From Eutrigla gurnardus (taxonomy: Eukaryota; Chordata; Actinopteri; Perciformes; Triglidae), in the NCBI GenBank assembly GCA_963514095.1, contig OY741276.1, forward strand, positions 23,391,695 to 23,455,694: a stretch of 64,000 bases of DNA, written 5' to 3'. The notes under the pieces were generated by a model. It did no database searches and had not been told where the DNA came from. It saw only the letters and a list, made by a program, of their open reading frames with translations. The position numbers were made by a program, and so were the translations under genes. Shown here one piece after another: positions 52,571 to 64,000 of the stretch. Each line of letters opens with the position of its first letter. The stretch's first letter is position 1.

Positions 52571-54029
52571 TCAGGATAATATACCCTTCTAGGACAGCAC
52601 TATTTTAAAGCACCATTATCACATTGGTATTATTTTTTAGAATTAGCCTATTAAGCTATACATTTCGTCAAATGTATTGGTTAAGGTTTGATTATGCAGT
52701 ATTATATAGTAATATACAATCACAATGAAGGACAAATTGAAGTGCAGATCATACGATGCAACAACAATACTTGATGCATGAAGGGAAGCAGCTCACGTGA
52801 AAAGAGCCCGAGTCATTCAGTATTTTACAGTCAGTTGGTGCCATTTGAAGAGAGGCAGCAGATTATTACAAGGTACAGTCGCTCAGTTATTGGTGAGTCA
52901 GAAACAATAATATAGTTGTATTATTGAAAGTATAATATGGAACCAAGGGGCAACAATGATGGATGCAGTAATTATAGCTATATTAATTTCAGTAGCATGT
53001 TGTATGTCCATTTTGTTGATCAAACAAGCCTGTGTGTCTTTTCCTTGCGTCCAACTGGGGATGCATGGAGAGACATGAGGAAACCATGCAAGGAGAGAGG
53101 AAACGAGGAAATATCAAATAAGAGACTTGGCATGTACCCATTTTCATTTCTGTCTTTGTGCTTCCTGTTTTATTTTGTGACTTACCTCTCTTCGTGTTTC
53201 ATATGTTCCACTTCCTGCCCTTGTGTGTGTTTGCTGCCAGTTTCCTTTGTCTGCCCCCGATGTGCTTCACCTGTCTATTTGCCCTGCTCCCTGTGTGTAC
53301 TGCCCCCCTGCAGTCTCTCTCTCCTAGTCTTCGTACCTTTGTGTCTCCTGGTCCAGCATTATTCCTCGCTTCAGTAACCCAGTGTTTTTGACCCTCGCCT
53401 GCTTTGTTTGACACCCTGACTGATCTCCTGTGTACCGACCTCCGCTATGTAAAGACTGATTTATCATACCTGTTCCTGACCCGCATCACACTGTCGACTG
53501 ACAGTAAACAGCACGGTCGAGCTGATGGAGGTTGTTTGGATTGCAAAAGAAATCCATGTTCCTTTGAGTTTGCTTGGTGCAGCCAGGTATGGTTGATGAG
53601 AGAGATCCCATGTTATCACCAAATACGTGTTGTTGTGCAAATGTGGATCTCTGTGAGAATATCTTCTTCAGTGCTGCTTATGCCACTGATGCCACCCCTC
53701 CCTTTCCTTATTCATTAGCATTAGCATTCCATAGCATTGTAGTGTCAAACCCATTAAACACTTCCTTTCTGTGTTCTCATAAACTTTTAATATCACCTAT
53801 TTCATATCATGGCATCACATGTACATTAGCCTACTAGACATACCCAGACACACTATAATAATATAATCCTTAATGGACACATTAAAGCAAAATAATGTAA
53901 TTCCATTCAATCACCAGGCAAAAACATTTGTTTTCCATACACTGGTTAATTTAGAGATTTTAGGCTTTTCCCCCCCATAAGACAAGACAAGACAAGTTGG
54001 GAAAAGGCATTCAAACACATATTTAGGTC
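52571..54029. other. Intergenic region ppp1cc-myl2
   Basis: No gene supported. The part 53030-53480 is pyrimidine-rich (ctgcccttgtgtgtttgctg, cctgctttgtttgacacc, tgtaccgacctccgc) and resembles a decayed teleost interspersed repeat, from recognition only. ORFs reading this composition are not considered genes. Confidence 0.4.
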
Positions 54030-54335
54030 TTTATTTCATCACATTTTGTTAGTAGATTTCTCCTAAATACACAATTTCAGAAGAACATATGATACTGTCG
54101 CCTCCAGTCGATGTTCGTCATAACTAAAACCACCATTGTTTCACCAGATTCACCTGTAGTGTCTCGTAAAACAAATGGAATTTTATACGTTTTAAGGTCG
54201 TCTTCTCAAAATGAGTCACTCAGTCAGAGAAAACTCTCCTTCAGAAGCTCTCACATCCACCAAACGTCCTAGTTTCATTCCTGTCATCTGAACGGGTTTG
54301 TTCGTATATCATTCAAAGCCTGATTCAAAGAAACT

Positions 54336-54341
54336 TTTATT
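54336..54341 (-). promoter_or_regulatory. Candidate poly(A) signal for myl2
   Basis: AATAAA on the minus strand (TTTATT on +) about 340 bases after the stop. A second candidate is at 54030-54035. Confidence 0.5.
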
Positions 54342-54681
54342 TAAAAGCAAACAAGTAATAATGAAGTAATAAAAAGAGATATCCAAAATTCCCTCTGTTT
54401 GACTCTAATATGTCAACAAATGAAACAAAGATTTGGATCCCGGCTTCAGCCAATGTTCAGATTTCCATTCTGGGAACGTTTGCAAATGAGCACATTTTTA
54501 ATAGATAATGCCTCATTTGCAAATTTAAAGGCACATTTTCAGAAGACGTATCATACAAAAATGAATTGCCTTGTAATAAACTATTTTATCATTTAGTGGT
54601 GATATCTATTAGTAAATTTTTTTTTGTCTTTTCACCTGGGATATCTCTCCTTAAATGTCCAGAGTGCAATCTCAGTAACAT

Positions 54682-57385
54682 CTATTCTTGGTCTTTCTCT
54701 TCACCATGTGTGATGACATGGACCAGGTTATTGTAGTCTAAGTTTCCTGATACATCTGGTGGGAATGCCGCAAACATCTGTTCCATCTAAGGGCAGGAAG
54801 TAAAAAGAAAAAGATTTATATTTGGAGCAAAGAATGTCTTCAATTAAAACACACATGTGAAATGATTTAGTTTCAAAGACCGTATACAAGAAGTGGACGT
54901 AGTCATGGTGACGTCACTCACTGGTTTGTGGACTGCGGTTTTGGCCGTCGCAATCAGTGAAAGGAAGTGACCATATTTGGAATGTGGAGGAGCGACGGAT
55001 GGATCTGATGAACACAAGCGGCTGAGCAGCAACCTTACTGCAGTCCAAATAGGGTCACTTCCATTCACTGGTCACAATGCTGAACTCGAGGCTTCGAAAC
55101 CGTAGTCCACAAACCAATGAAGGCCGTCACCATGACTACGTCCACCTCTCATATACAGCCCATGTGCACACGCTCTAGCATTGTCTGAGGTTCTCACCTC
55201 TTCGGCGGAGAACCTGTCTGCCTGCGTGGTCAACATGTCTGTCATACTGTAACGACAAGCAGCGACAGTGAGCAGAAAGCACATTCACCTCATCCAGCAA
55301 CGAGCAGCCTGCTACTCACAAGTCTTTCTTTAACACTCCCTTCCCCTCCGGATCAAAGACCTTGAAGGCGTTGAGGATGGTCTCCTCCGGGTCCGCACCT
55401 GAGGATGAACAGTGGCAGCTCCGAGTTGATGAAAACCGACACAAAGGTAGCATCTTTCCTGGCCAAGAATAGCCTAGGTCCTGAAATACGTTTCAGTAGT
55501 TTGAATCGGGCTGTGGGATATGCAGAACACCCCCCACCTCACCTTTTAGTTTCTCTCCAAACATGGTGAGAAAGACTGTGAAATTAACGGGTCCTGGTGC
55601 CTCCTTCAGCATCTCATCAATCTCTTCCTGCTTGACATTTAAACGGCCTAGAAAGGGACGGCAGATAAGGTGGAATAGGGTTCAGAGCTGCAACTCATGC
55701 TTATTTTCATTATTGATCACCATTAGGCGCGGGGCAATATGAAAATTTCATGTTGCCATTATCCCGGCCAAAATGATAGCGATTCACGTTATTATCCTGA
55801 TAATCATCAAACTATGCTTAAAACTTAAAATGGCACTAAGACTGACTGGAATCACTTTACATTTGGTTTGAAAAATCCACATTTCCATTGTGTTAGAGAG
55901 AAAACATGCATCTGTTCTTAGAGAACATCCAGGCTCTACTTTCCATTTGTCTATAATATCGAGCTAGATAGCTTTTTCCACTCACTCACGTCAATATTAA
56001 CGATTATTCCGATAATGTAAATTCACCACGATCAACTTATTGAGTGATCCATGATAAAATCCAATATTGTCCACCTCCAGTCAATGTTATGTTCTAGAGT
56101 GATTGATGACATGGGTCAATAAAGTGAAAACAAATCCCAATATCCCAATATTCAGATACGTGGCATGAGACCAACAGAAGCTCATGTGTGAGGAGGTGGA
56201 ACCAGACAGTGTTGCTTTGGCAAAAAACAAGACTTACACACAGACGACCTACCTAAAGCTGCGAAAGTGTCTCTCAGGTCATTCTTGTCGATGAAGCCGT
56301 CTCTGTTTTGATCCATGATGGTGAACGCCTGCAGGTGTGTGATGGTGACATGCAGTGAGCATTCAGCACACAGAGGGGGAAACGTGAAAGACAACATTTG
56401 GGCAGAGCACTGACTTCTTTGAACTCCTGGATCTGGGCCTGTTCAAACATGGAGAACACGTTGGAGCTGCCTCCCTCCGCCGCTCTCTTCTTTGCTTTCT
56501 TGGGTGCCTGCAGGGTTTCACAATGACGCTTTAATTAGCTCCAGTACTAATGGTGCGATCATCACCTGGCCCTCCGCTTCGGCTTCACTCATTATCGGTT
56601 TTACTGTGGACACACACGCTCATCATAACGAGTCAAAGATCAGCAAACTCACCAAGTGTGGGGCATTAATTGCACCACAGACAGGGTTTATACCGGGACG
56701 TGCATTTTCATTAGGGCGGATTACCAACACTGTCAGTTTGTTATGGAAATATTTACTCGAGCTTCAGTGTTGTGAGAATGCGTTCTAAGCCTGGGGAGGG
56801 TGTGGTCCATGGCCCCCACTCCCACAGTCCCCCGGATCACACGGGGGATTATTCTATAGGGCCCGGGTGATGACAGGGTGCTACACTGAGCCCTGTTTGA
56901 TCAGAAATCCCTGGGAGGCGAGGATTATGTCGAGCTATTTACATGACTGCCAAGGAACTGTGAAAAAGAGTGCAGCGATGACATCATGTTGCTCGGCTTC
57001 ACGGGCCTCTCGACAGCTGCTGTCTAACCCTTGTTGTGGATTAGCTCTCCAGCACTTGTGTATCTGGTGGACGGGACCTCTGGCGCTCGGCTTCATTTAT
57101 TTCTTGATTTTGTTTGTAAGAGGATTCACGTAATCATGAGGACGTGAGGCACAATCTGCTCTTTCTTGATTTTTGAACCATGTGTAGATCACTCGGAGAG
57201 GACCAGCACAAACTTCAAACGTCAAGTTGGTTTGGACCTGTACCTGTTACTCCTCTCCTCTCCTTGTTTCCTCTCCTCTTCTCTTGTCTCCTTCCCTTCC
57301 CCTTTGACAGAAAGAGGTGGAAATAATTCCTCTCCTATCCCCTTGTTTCCCTTATCTCCTGTTTCCTCTCCATGCATCAATAACC

Positions 57386-57438
<53 letters not shown>

Positions 57439-57730
57439 CGTGTGTGTAGCATTACAAGTAGAAAAAATAAGAAATACATCATCAATAGGACAATTGATAA
57501 TTGATGCTCTTTTTTGTTAATCTGTATTCAGCACCCACACGCATATTGAGTGTATTGATTCATCATCATTGGTGTGAGTAGGGCAAGATGTGTAATTCAT
57601 CCAAACATGGCATAGCAGTGTGTGATATAAATATAATGGGATATAAAGGATGCAGCAGCAGAAAAAGGAGGTGTCCTTACCGTCTGGCGTCGCTTTGAAT
57701 GCAACGACAAGGAAATTGTCCACTCACCAT
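54682..57730 (-). CDS. myl2: Myosin regulatory light chain 2, ventricular/cardiac type
   Basis: EF-hand light chain that binds the myosin neck and tunes contraction when phosphorylated. Seven coding exons: 57730-57728, 56507-56415, 56328-56253, 55647-55543, 55398-55320, 55246-55198, 54786-54682 (510 nt, 169 aa; human MYL2 166). Exon 1 codes only the initiator Met. The N-terminus APKKAKKRAAEGGSSNVFSM holds the kinase-target serine region. The first EF-hand loop DQNRDGFIDKND is intact for Ca2+/Mg2+ binding. Then come NFTVFLTMFGEKLKGADPEE and the end HVITHGEEKDQE. Position between ppp1cc and cux2 matches human MYL2. A candidate TATA box lies upstream. The intron 54787-55197 is mostly filled by an inverted-repeat element. 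Confidence 0.96.
54878..55160. mobile_element. Fold-back MITE in a myl2 intron
   Basis: Long inverted repeat. The left arm begins GACCGTATACAAGAAGTGG and continues with ACGTAGTCATGGTGACG and GGTTTGTGGACT. The right arm ends in the reverse complement (CGTCACCATGACTACGTCC, then CATATACAGCC). The arms are about 115-130 bases with a short spacer. I recognise this 'tggacgtagtca..gtgac' unit as common in fish genomes; its superfamily is not certain. Confidence 0.8.
55727..56081. repeat. Copy of the GGGATGGGACGAT family in a myl2 intron
   Basis: It starts 'aggcgcggggcaatatgaaa' and ends 'aatattgtccacctcc'. The interior repeats 'gataatcatcaaactatgct', 'actggaatcactttacattt', 'ccaggctctactttccattt', 'gagctagatagctttttcca' and 'attcaccacgatcaactta'. 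It lies in the intron 55648-56252. Confidence 0.65.
57390..57447. repeat. (GT)n microsatellite
   Basis: About 58 bases in myl2 intron 1, ending in GTGC-type interruptions. Confidence 0.95.
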
Positions 57731-57798
57731 GTTTCCTTGGGAGCTGATGAGGACCAGGCCTGGCTGCTTTAGGGTGGAGTGCCACCCAAAACGAGGGC

Positions 57799-57870
57799 TA
57801 GATATACTGGCTGCTCGCCCCTACATAATGGGGCATGCTGGCCTATTAATACCCCAATGCCTTTTTAGTC
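57799..57870 (-). promoter_or_regulatory. myl2: Candidate myl2 core promoter
   Basis: On the minus strand, TATATCTA (57806-57799) lies about 70 bases before the ATG, a sensible TATA position. Upstream of it an A-rich CTAAAAAGGC (57868-57859) resembles, with mismatches, the MEF2/SRF sites of cardiac muscle promoters. Function is inferred only. Confidence 0.4.
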
Positions 57871-58527
57871 AGACGTCCAGGTAAAGAAGGCTGTCCCCTC
57901 ACCACCAACTCCACCACCTCCACCACCTTCAGCAGCCCCATTGTCAGAGTTCGTGAGATTTAGGGATAATAGCCAAACACACATACCCCATTACTGAGAC
58001 CCAGGAATAACAACAGAACATAGCTCTGGCTCAGGGAGGACAATTGTTTGTGAGTGACAGTTGCACTTGATGGGATCCATCAACCAGCTGTCCCGTTAGT
58101 CCTCCACAGGGACCCGGACGATGGCGGGATGGGAGCCGTTTCTCGGGAGCACAATGAACGGAACTGTTAGATAAATTGACCTGAGCCCCAATAAGACCTG
58201 ATTATAAACAGCATATCCAGCTGTGGAAAGCAGTAGGAGGGCTCACGCCATGCATTTCAGGAACAGTCCCGCTGCAATGATGGACAGTTGTCCTCAAACT
58301 GAACTAGTTCAGACAGCGTGACCCTGCTGTCCTTAACCCGTTAGATTTAAGACGGTTGGTGAGTTTGTGTGAGAATAGAAGGCAAGTGGATTTGAAGTGG
58401 GGAGTCAAAACTCAAAGAGGTTAAACTAGAAAATCACAAATATGAACTTGAATTATCGTCTCCAGATTTCGAACATCGCGACCTCTATTTCTACTTCTCC
58501 TGGGTGTTTCAGCGTCACTGTGCAGGA

Positions 58528-58530
<3 letters not shown>

Positions 58531-58570
<40 letters not shown>
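58531..58570. repeat. (GT)20 microsatellite
   Basis: Perfect TG/GT run of about 40 bases upstream of myl2. Confidence 0.95.
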
Positions 58571-58574
<4 letters not shown>

Positions 58575-59538
58575 ACACGGTTTGATCTACTGAAGGAGGA
58601 ACGTTCCTCTGTGCTCCACTTAAATCTCTGTTTCCCACTCCACGTACGAGCAGGATTTTCTGACTACTTTGGGAAAGCAATCGTGGTCCGGTGTGTAACT
58701 TCCACCATGTGGAACATGAGACCTCCGCTGCTCAAACACTGACAACGTTGCAGTGAAGTAAGAGAGTCCAGCAGTTAAGGCCACAGAATATATGTGACTG
58801 AGAAACATTTTTAACAATCGATTTTTGGACAGGGCCACGTCAGGCAGACATTACTATTCAAAGCAGAGTATTTTATGGTATGTCTTAAAACGTGTCTGGA
58901 GGAGATCTTTAAGTGTCACAAGGGTAATTTTTATGACTTCTCTCAACATAAAACGTCATGCGTTTTGAATTCTTAATGTAGGAACTATAAACGAGTATAA
59001 TGGTAGTTGTTTGAGGACTGCATTTCAGATGATCGGAAAAGTATTTGGTGTATAGTTTCATCAAAGGTTTTGATGATTTGATAAAAGACATAAATCAAAG
59101 GGTGTATAAATATATATTGGTATTTTGGATGCGCTGTCCCTTTAAGCATGACGAGACTGCAGAGGACAACTACACAGGGTCACTTGCATGGAGAAATAGT
59201 TAAATATAGCATTGATGGGGACCATTTGAATTTTGTTTTGTGTTTCTGAATATTTTTCTGTAAATTGCAATCTTCTACTCAGCAGATGAATCGACACGTC
59301 ATAGCATGAAAATGTGTAGTTCATAACCTGCAGGTTGCATTGCAATTAGATGTTCCTGGTATTACGCATAGTGGTTCGCACGCAGGACTTCTGGAACATG
59401 GTTCATGTTATTAGTTGCACGTGTGCTTTCATTCATAACGTGGGCTGACAAGCAGAAGCAGAGACAAATGCTCAATTTTTCTAAGCCTGTACAAAAGCAG
59501 CCACTGTGGAAAAGGTTGCACCATATATTACGTAGGAC

Positions 59539-59927
59539 CAGAGGTGGGACGTAACAAAGTACTTTTCACGTATTTGTACTTTACTTATTTTTCTGACAAC
59601 CTTTTTACTTTCCCCTATTTTCTCCCTATATTTAAAAACAAATATCTGTACTTTCTACTCCTTACATTTTTAGAACAAGCTTATTACTTTAATGCATTTG
59701 TGTGAATTATCCTTTTTCTTATATATATATTTTTTAATATGGCGGGATGTCTAGTTAGCCTTGCAAAAACACAGCCAGTAGAAATGTCCTTCATAGGGAT
59801 ACTTTTTACTTTATACATTTCACAGCCTTTACTTTTTTACTTTCACTTGAGTAAAAAGTTAAATCAGTCTACAAGTATGTGTACTTCTACTTGAGTAGAG
59901 CCTGTCTGTATTTTTGACCCCTCTCTG
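59539..59927. mobile_element. hAT-like non-autonomous element
   Basis: It begins CAGAGGTGGGACGTAACAAA and ends GACCCCTCTCTG, imperfect terminal inverted repeats. It has the familiar fish repeat text of 'gtactttact' and 'acttctacttgagtagag'. No transposase is encoded. The flanking eight bases (cgtaggac, ggccatgt) do not match, so no target duplication supports the exact ends. Confidence 0.65.
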
Positions 59928-62900
59928 GGCCATGTGGAGCAGAGTTCACGGTTTTCACTGCTTTATTTCTCTGACCAGTCACTTACCTCTCTTGTCCAGT
60001 GGGTAGTGCTAGCGACCCACAGCGTTCAGCATCGACACACTGCCATGCAGATCTGATCCTGACTCATTCTCAGCTACACCGAATCCACTCACTGCTGGTT
60101 CCACTGTTGCCCAATGCATTCTGAATGTTTTAGTTCTAATAACGTTAATTAAACTGCACCACGCAACAAATGAGGTATTTCCTTACGTTGATTAGGATTT
60201 CTATTCATTTAGAATGCCAGACATTACCACATTTTCTAGTGAATATTTAAATAAACCTTCACCCAACCAGCAAAAATATGATTTATTTTTCATAATGCAG
60301 CTGCGTAGTTACCTTCATCAATACAGGCAAGTCCAATCAAGTATTGATTGGTTCACGTAGGTGGATGGAAGGTAGCGTTATGAACTCTGCTGTTGATGAG
60401 AATGCAACCCTCCCGGGGAGGAACACTCTCCGGTCTCTCGTTGGAAGGAAGAAAAGGTTAAAGGAAAGTTCAATAAAAGCATCCTAGAATGCAAATAATT
60501 ACAGTTTCAACATTCTGCTGCTGCTCAGAGTCAGAACGGCATCGAGTTACAAACGTGAACCTGCTCATTCAAAGCAGAGACCTTCCACATTTTGGCAGAC
60601 CATCATTCTATTTCATTTTTTAACCCGCTTGTTTGGTTAAATCAGTGTTGCTACGGTAACCAACCTAATAAGTGCTGGTGGGAATTTTTAAAAAAAGGAT
60701 TTAAACACGGTCAGTGAAGGGAGTATAATGACCAAGTCTGCCAGAGTCAAGGAACTCTAAGGTCTTTTATTAGTAGACGTGATGTCAGATCCCTCAGAAA
60801 TGACTCCCACTGACGTCTGTATCGTAGTTATGGTCTGAGAGAACACTTCCCACATCCTCCAGGGCGGCGTGAGGCAATTAGCTTGTAAAACGGTTGTTTA
60901 GGCGCTCCATTATATCACCATTCAATCACCAAACAAGCTTCCATCACTCAGCAACACTGTGTCATGTCATGAAATACACTGTCAGCATTCTCACACGGTT
61001 TCTTGCCAAGAAACAATGTCGTCGGAAATCCCTCATCCACTGACCTCATCAAAACAATGATTTTCTAGCTCTTGGATAATTTCCCTTCTGTGCGCACAGT
61101 CCTCATTTTAAGTAACCGTGCATTACTTTTTAGATTAAGCTTAAGAGGCCCCTGGTGCTTTGTTGATGACAGTGGTGAATGTGAGGTCAAGATTATATTC
61201 AGAGCCACAGAACTGATTGAGGCCATGAGATTCAGCTATTTTTCATGTGGGCCCGACAGACAAAGCATCAGCCTGTGGAGGGGCAGATTGTGGGTTTAGG
61301 TCCCACCTGGGTCCCCAGCAGAGCCACGAGTGCTCTGCATTCTGTTTAGCTGGACCACGTTGTTCCAGTACGGCTTCTGAAAATGAGATTAAAGACACTT
61401 TGCTTTATCTGAGGTTTTGGGTCCAAACGGGGTCTGCTGGTGGTCCGTACTTTGTGAAGGCCCAGAGCTTCTCTCCCAGCTGACCCTGCCCTTTCACCTC
61501 CCAGCTGAAGGAGAGTTTTTCCACATTACTTCACTACACAATGTGTCGTCTGCTGATGGGATCCTGGATGATGGATGTTTCTGACCTCAGTCACCAAACT
61601 GAGGACAGATTTATTTTAAAGTACTAATATTCACATCCATATTTCATGAGTTGTAGGAATCAGAAGCGTTTTTATGCAGCTCAATGGCTGTGTTTTTTCT
61701 TTCTTACACCCAACTGTCTTCCTGATTATATTTGAATCCTGCGTTTTAGCCTCGCCCTAGAGCCACAAATAAAGTGCAATAAGCTAAACTTTTAATAATC
61801 CCCCCTTTCTTCCCCCCTTAGGTGTTTGTCTATGGCTGAGGAATATGTCATTGTCCCCCGCGGTGCTAAACATATGACCCGTGAGGATATTGTTTTCTAC
61901 CTGAGACTGATCTTCATATGGGCTGGAAGCTACACGGCACACCGTGAGGCTGGCACACGGTGACCAGGAGGTGGAACGTGAACTAAACCACTGCGATGGA
62001 TGGATACCATCACTCAGTCATTATGCTGTTATTAATGGAGGAAATCACACAATACTCATCCGCACATAACCTTGCCAGTAACTCTGTGGCGCCAGCAGGG
62101 GGCGCACCTGGCACCAGCGCTGCAGCACCCCAGAAGCCTGTGTGTGCTGCCTGACCAGAGGAATGACTTGTTTTATGGAGACAAAGAGCATCATCATGCT
62201 TTATTAAGTTGGACAAAGCAAAACACGCGGCGGGTTATATCTGCTTGAATTGTTGCTGTCATTCATTTCTGAAAGAAATTCACCATTTATTGTGTTCCAC
62301 TCTAAACATATGTTTACATTGCATGCACAGATACTTGTTTCATCCTTATTATTTTGTGTCAATATCAATGCACGATTGAAGGAAAATAAGCAATACATGC
62401 ACGCAGAATTGAACCATCTATGCAAACTGACCCGCAGAAATCAAAATACAGCAAACAAATCAAAATAAAACAACATAGTGTCGGGCTTCTTCTTCTTTTT
62501 ATTTTAAGTATAGTAAATGGTGTTTTTTCATTAAAGCACCGATTATTGTAAAAACTAACTTTGCATTTCATTTGTAGTGTGTGTGTGTTCTGTCAAAATA
62601 TGGACCTAGACATGAATTCCTACATTTGCATGAAAAGAAAACGACATGTGGACCAACGTTAAGTGACATTCTAATAAAAGTCGGACTAAATGTGTCGATT
62701 CTGCAGCTTCATTTCCAACACTGCCTCTAATTGTGCGCTCCTGTGATAAACAGTGTAAAAAAAAAGGGAAAAAGTAGGCTTGGCTAAATTCCCTGAACTC
62801 CACTAATCTACACATCATCTCCTTCCCTTTTCCAGACGGTATTGATCAACCCCGGGCTTTACGTCAGTATTGATAACTTTGCCAAAGCAAAATCAAGTGC

Positions 62901-63199
62901 AATTGTCCAGTTAATGTCGGGGACGAGGACACGGACACACTTGCTCTTTACTTTTACAAACAACCCGGGCTACTTCACTAGAAACAAAATCTCGTCCACT
63001 TTGTTTCTTCTCCTTCTAACTTGCACAGAAACCATGTTGGCAGGCTTGTCAAACACATCGGCGGAGTCTCGTGTCAACTCGGCTCGCTATTTTTTTCTAA
63101 AAGTGGGACCGGTGATGGTAAACGTTGTTTAACGAGGGGGGAATCCAGCCCACATATTTATTGCAGCCGCTGAAAAAAATCTCCTCAATATCCCCCAAG

Positions 63200-63262
63200 A
63201 TGGCCGCCGATGTAGGATCGATGTTTCAATATTGGAAGAAATTTGATCTACGGCGGCTTCAG
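63200..63262 (+). CDS. cux2: Homeobox protein cut-like 2, first coding exon
   Basis: CUX2 is a CUT-repeat and homeodomain transcription factor used in neuronal and limb development. Only the first coding exon is in the window: MAADVGSMFQYWKKFDLRRLQ (21 codons), ending in phase 0 at the donor cttcag|gttggt. The vertebrate CUX family begins MAANVGSMFQYWKRFDL; the following RRLQ fits CUX2 rather than the QQLQ of CUX1. Position beside myl2 agrees. The ATG has a good context (ccaagatgg). The next exon, beginning with Lys-Glu-Leu-Asn in relatives, was not found before 64000, so the intron exceeds 700 bases. Which teleost copy is unknown. Confidence 0.88.
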
Positions 63263-63954
63263 GTTGGTGCTATTCTCACCTTTCTCGGCTTCTTTTGCAG
63301 CGGTACGTCTCGCGACTCTGCTCCGGCGGGTGTCGTCTCGTTTTGGGGCGCGCGCGAGGCGGAAAGCTAGCGGCGTTCGCATTGATAGTTATTAGAAATT
63401 GATCTCTCTTCTGCCTTTGTTCAGTTCAATCATTGATCCGCGGTGGAGCGACCGTGGAGCAGCGCAGCCTCCCACGTTAGCCACACCGATCTGGGATCAG
63501 CACCGCGGACAGCACCGCCGTCCACGCGCGTCGGCGTTTTTAACCGTTTTGCTCGTTATTGTCGGCGGCGGCGCCGGCGTGCTTACACGGACGGAAACTT
63601 TTAATGCGCCCGAATCTCCGTCCTTGGACGTAAAAGGCTGTAACTTTTTCACACAGCTTCGTGTTTTATGCGGGTTGTGTGGACGGCCGTCGCGGTGCTG
63701 CTGCATCTTTCAGTAGGCTCAGAGTAATTCTTCTCATTTACAGCCTTTTATTTGTGTGTGTGTTCGTGCGTCAAGGAGGGTTTTGCATGTTTGGGAAGTT
63801 TGTGATTGGCAAAGTTTATTTTGTGCACATTAGACGTTTAACGGCAACAGAAAGCGTTGCGTTTGTGTACGTTTGGAGCCGCTAGCCGTCGGTGACAGCG
63901 CGACATCCGACCACTTAGACGAGCTTTAACGGGCTGGACTGTCGCCGCAAAAAC

Positions 63955-63985
63955 ATGCTGAGCGCTGAGGTGGAGGATGTGGCAG
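63955..63985 (+). other. Possible alternative first exon of cux2
   Basis: Inside the CpG island an ATG with open frame (MLSAEVEDVA) runs into a perfect donor, gtggcag|gtgagcgg at 63985. That frame ends in phase 1, unlike the phase-0 junction of the main exon. A second ATG at 63977 gives Met-Trp-Gln in phase 0 at the same donor. CUX1 is known to use alternative first exons. Speculative. Confidence 0.25.
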
Positions 63986-64000
63986 GTGAGCGGCTTGTTT

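Larger units (their letters stand above)
57871..62820. other. Intergenic region myl2-cux2
   Basis: About 5 kb with no supported exon on either strand. It contains a GT microsatellite at 58531-58570 and a hAT-like element at 59539-59927. The rest is AT-rich and unassigned. Such gaps beside a developmental regulator often hold enhancers, but nothing in the sequence alone shows one. Confidence 0.5.
62821..64000. promoter_or_regulatory. CpG-rich cux2 promoter and first intron
   Basis: The window turns GC- and CpG-rich from about 63180 to the end (gcgcgcgcgaggcgg, ggcggcggcgccggcgtgc, cgtcgcggtgctgctgc). This is the pattern of a CpG island over a developmental gene start. The 5' UTR probably covers part of 62900-63199. 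Confidence 0.65.

Noticed and set aside
52937..53377. Plus-strand 146-codon ORF between ppp1cc and myl2
   Set aside because: Composition is a repeated Cys/Leu/Ser/Pro reading of a pyrimidine-rich repeat-like stretch. No domain and no splice support.

Overview
The window is a gene-rich piece of a ray-finned fish (teleost) chromosome. The genes have short introns with GT-AG boundaries, the proteins are closest in my memory to vertebrate orthologues, and the spaces are filled with teleost-type repeats (L2 and L1 LINE remnants, hAT-like MITEs, long CA/GT microsatellites). I could not run searches. Identities rest on recognising protein families and on splice reconstructions whose lengths close in frame.

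Layout, left to right: 1-7287 is non-exonic sequence inside or upstream of atp2a2 (its first five coding exons lie left of the window). atp2a2 (SERCA2, + strand) runs from 7288 to 14372, with an alternative SERCA2a-type last exon at 16192. anapc7 (- strand, 17828-21508) faces it tail to tail. A 5'-truncated L2 retrotransposon (22078-23742) separates anapc7 from the divergent ube2g1 (+, 24462-27868). rad9b (+, 31756-38308) carries an L1 remnant in intron 1 and converges on pptc7 (-, 40668-47012). ppp1cc (-, 48438-51531) and myl2 (-, 54682-57730) follow. The first coding exon of cux2 (+, 63200-63262) opens at the right edge in a CpG-rich block.

Order and orientation of atp2a2, anapc7, rad9b, pptc7, ppp1cc, myl2 and cux2 match human 12q24.11 as I know it. 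The exceptions are ube2g1, which is on chromosome 17 in human, and several human neighbours that are absent here (ARPC3, GPN3, FAM216A, VPS29, TCTN1, HVCN1, CCDC63). Seven genes reconstruct cleanly. Six are complete: anapc7 565 aa, ube2g1 169 aa, rad9b 402 aa, pptc7 297 aa, ppp1cc 323 aa and myl2 169 aa. atp2a2 is present from exon 6 onward (about 886 codons of the 2b form).

The genes are not an operon or one pathway. Two act in cardiac muscle (SERCA2 calcium uptake, ventricular regulatory light chain). Three concern cell cycle and genome maintenance (APC7, RAD9B, PP1 gamma). The others are a ubiquitin-conjugating enzyme, a mitochondrial phosphatase and a homeodomain factor. I found no prokaryote-like system, CRISPR array or clearly novel protein family. 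The most interesting signals are in RNA processing and repeats: a readable SERCA2a/2b splice switch, a GC-AG intron, repeats built into splice sites, nearly abutting convergent poly(A) signals, and a dispersed inverted-repeat family with several copies.
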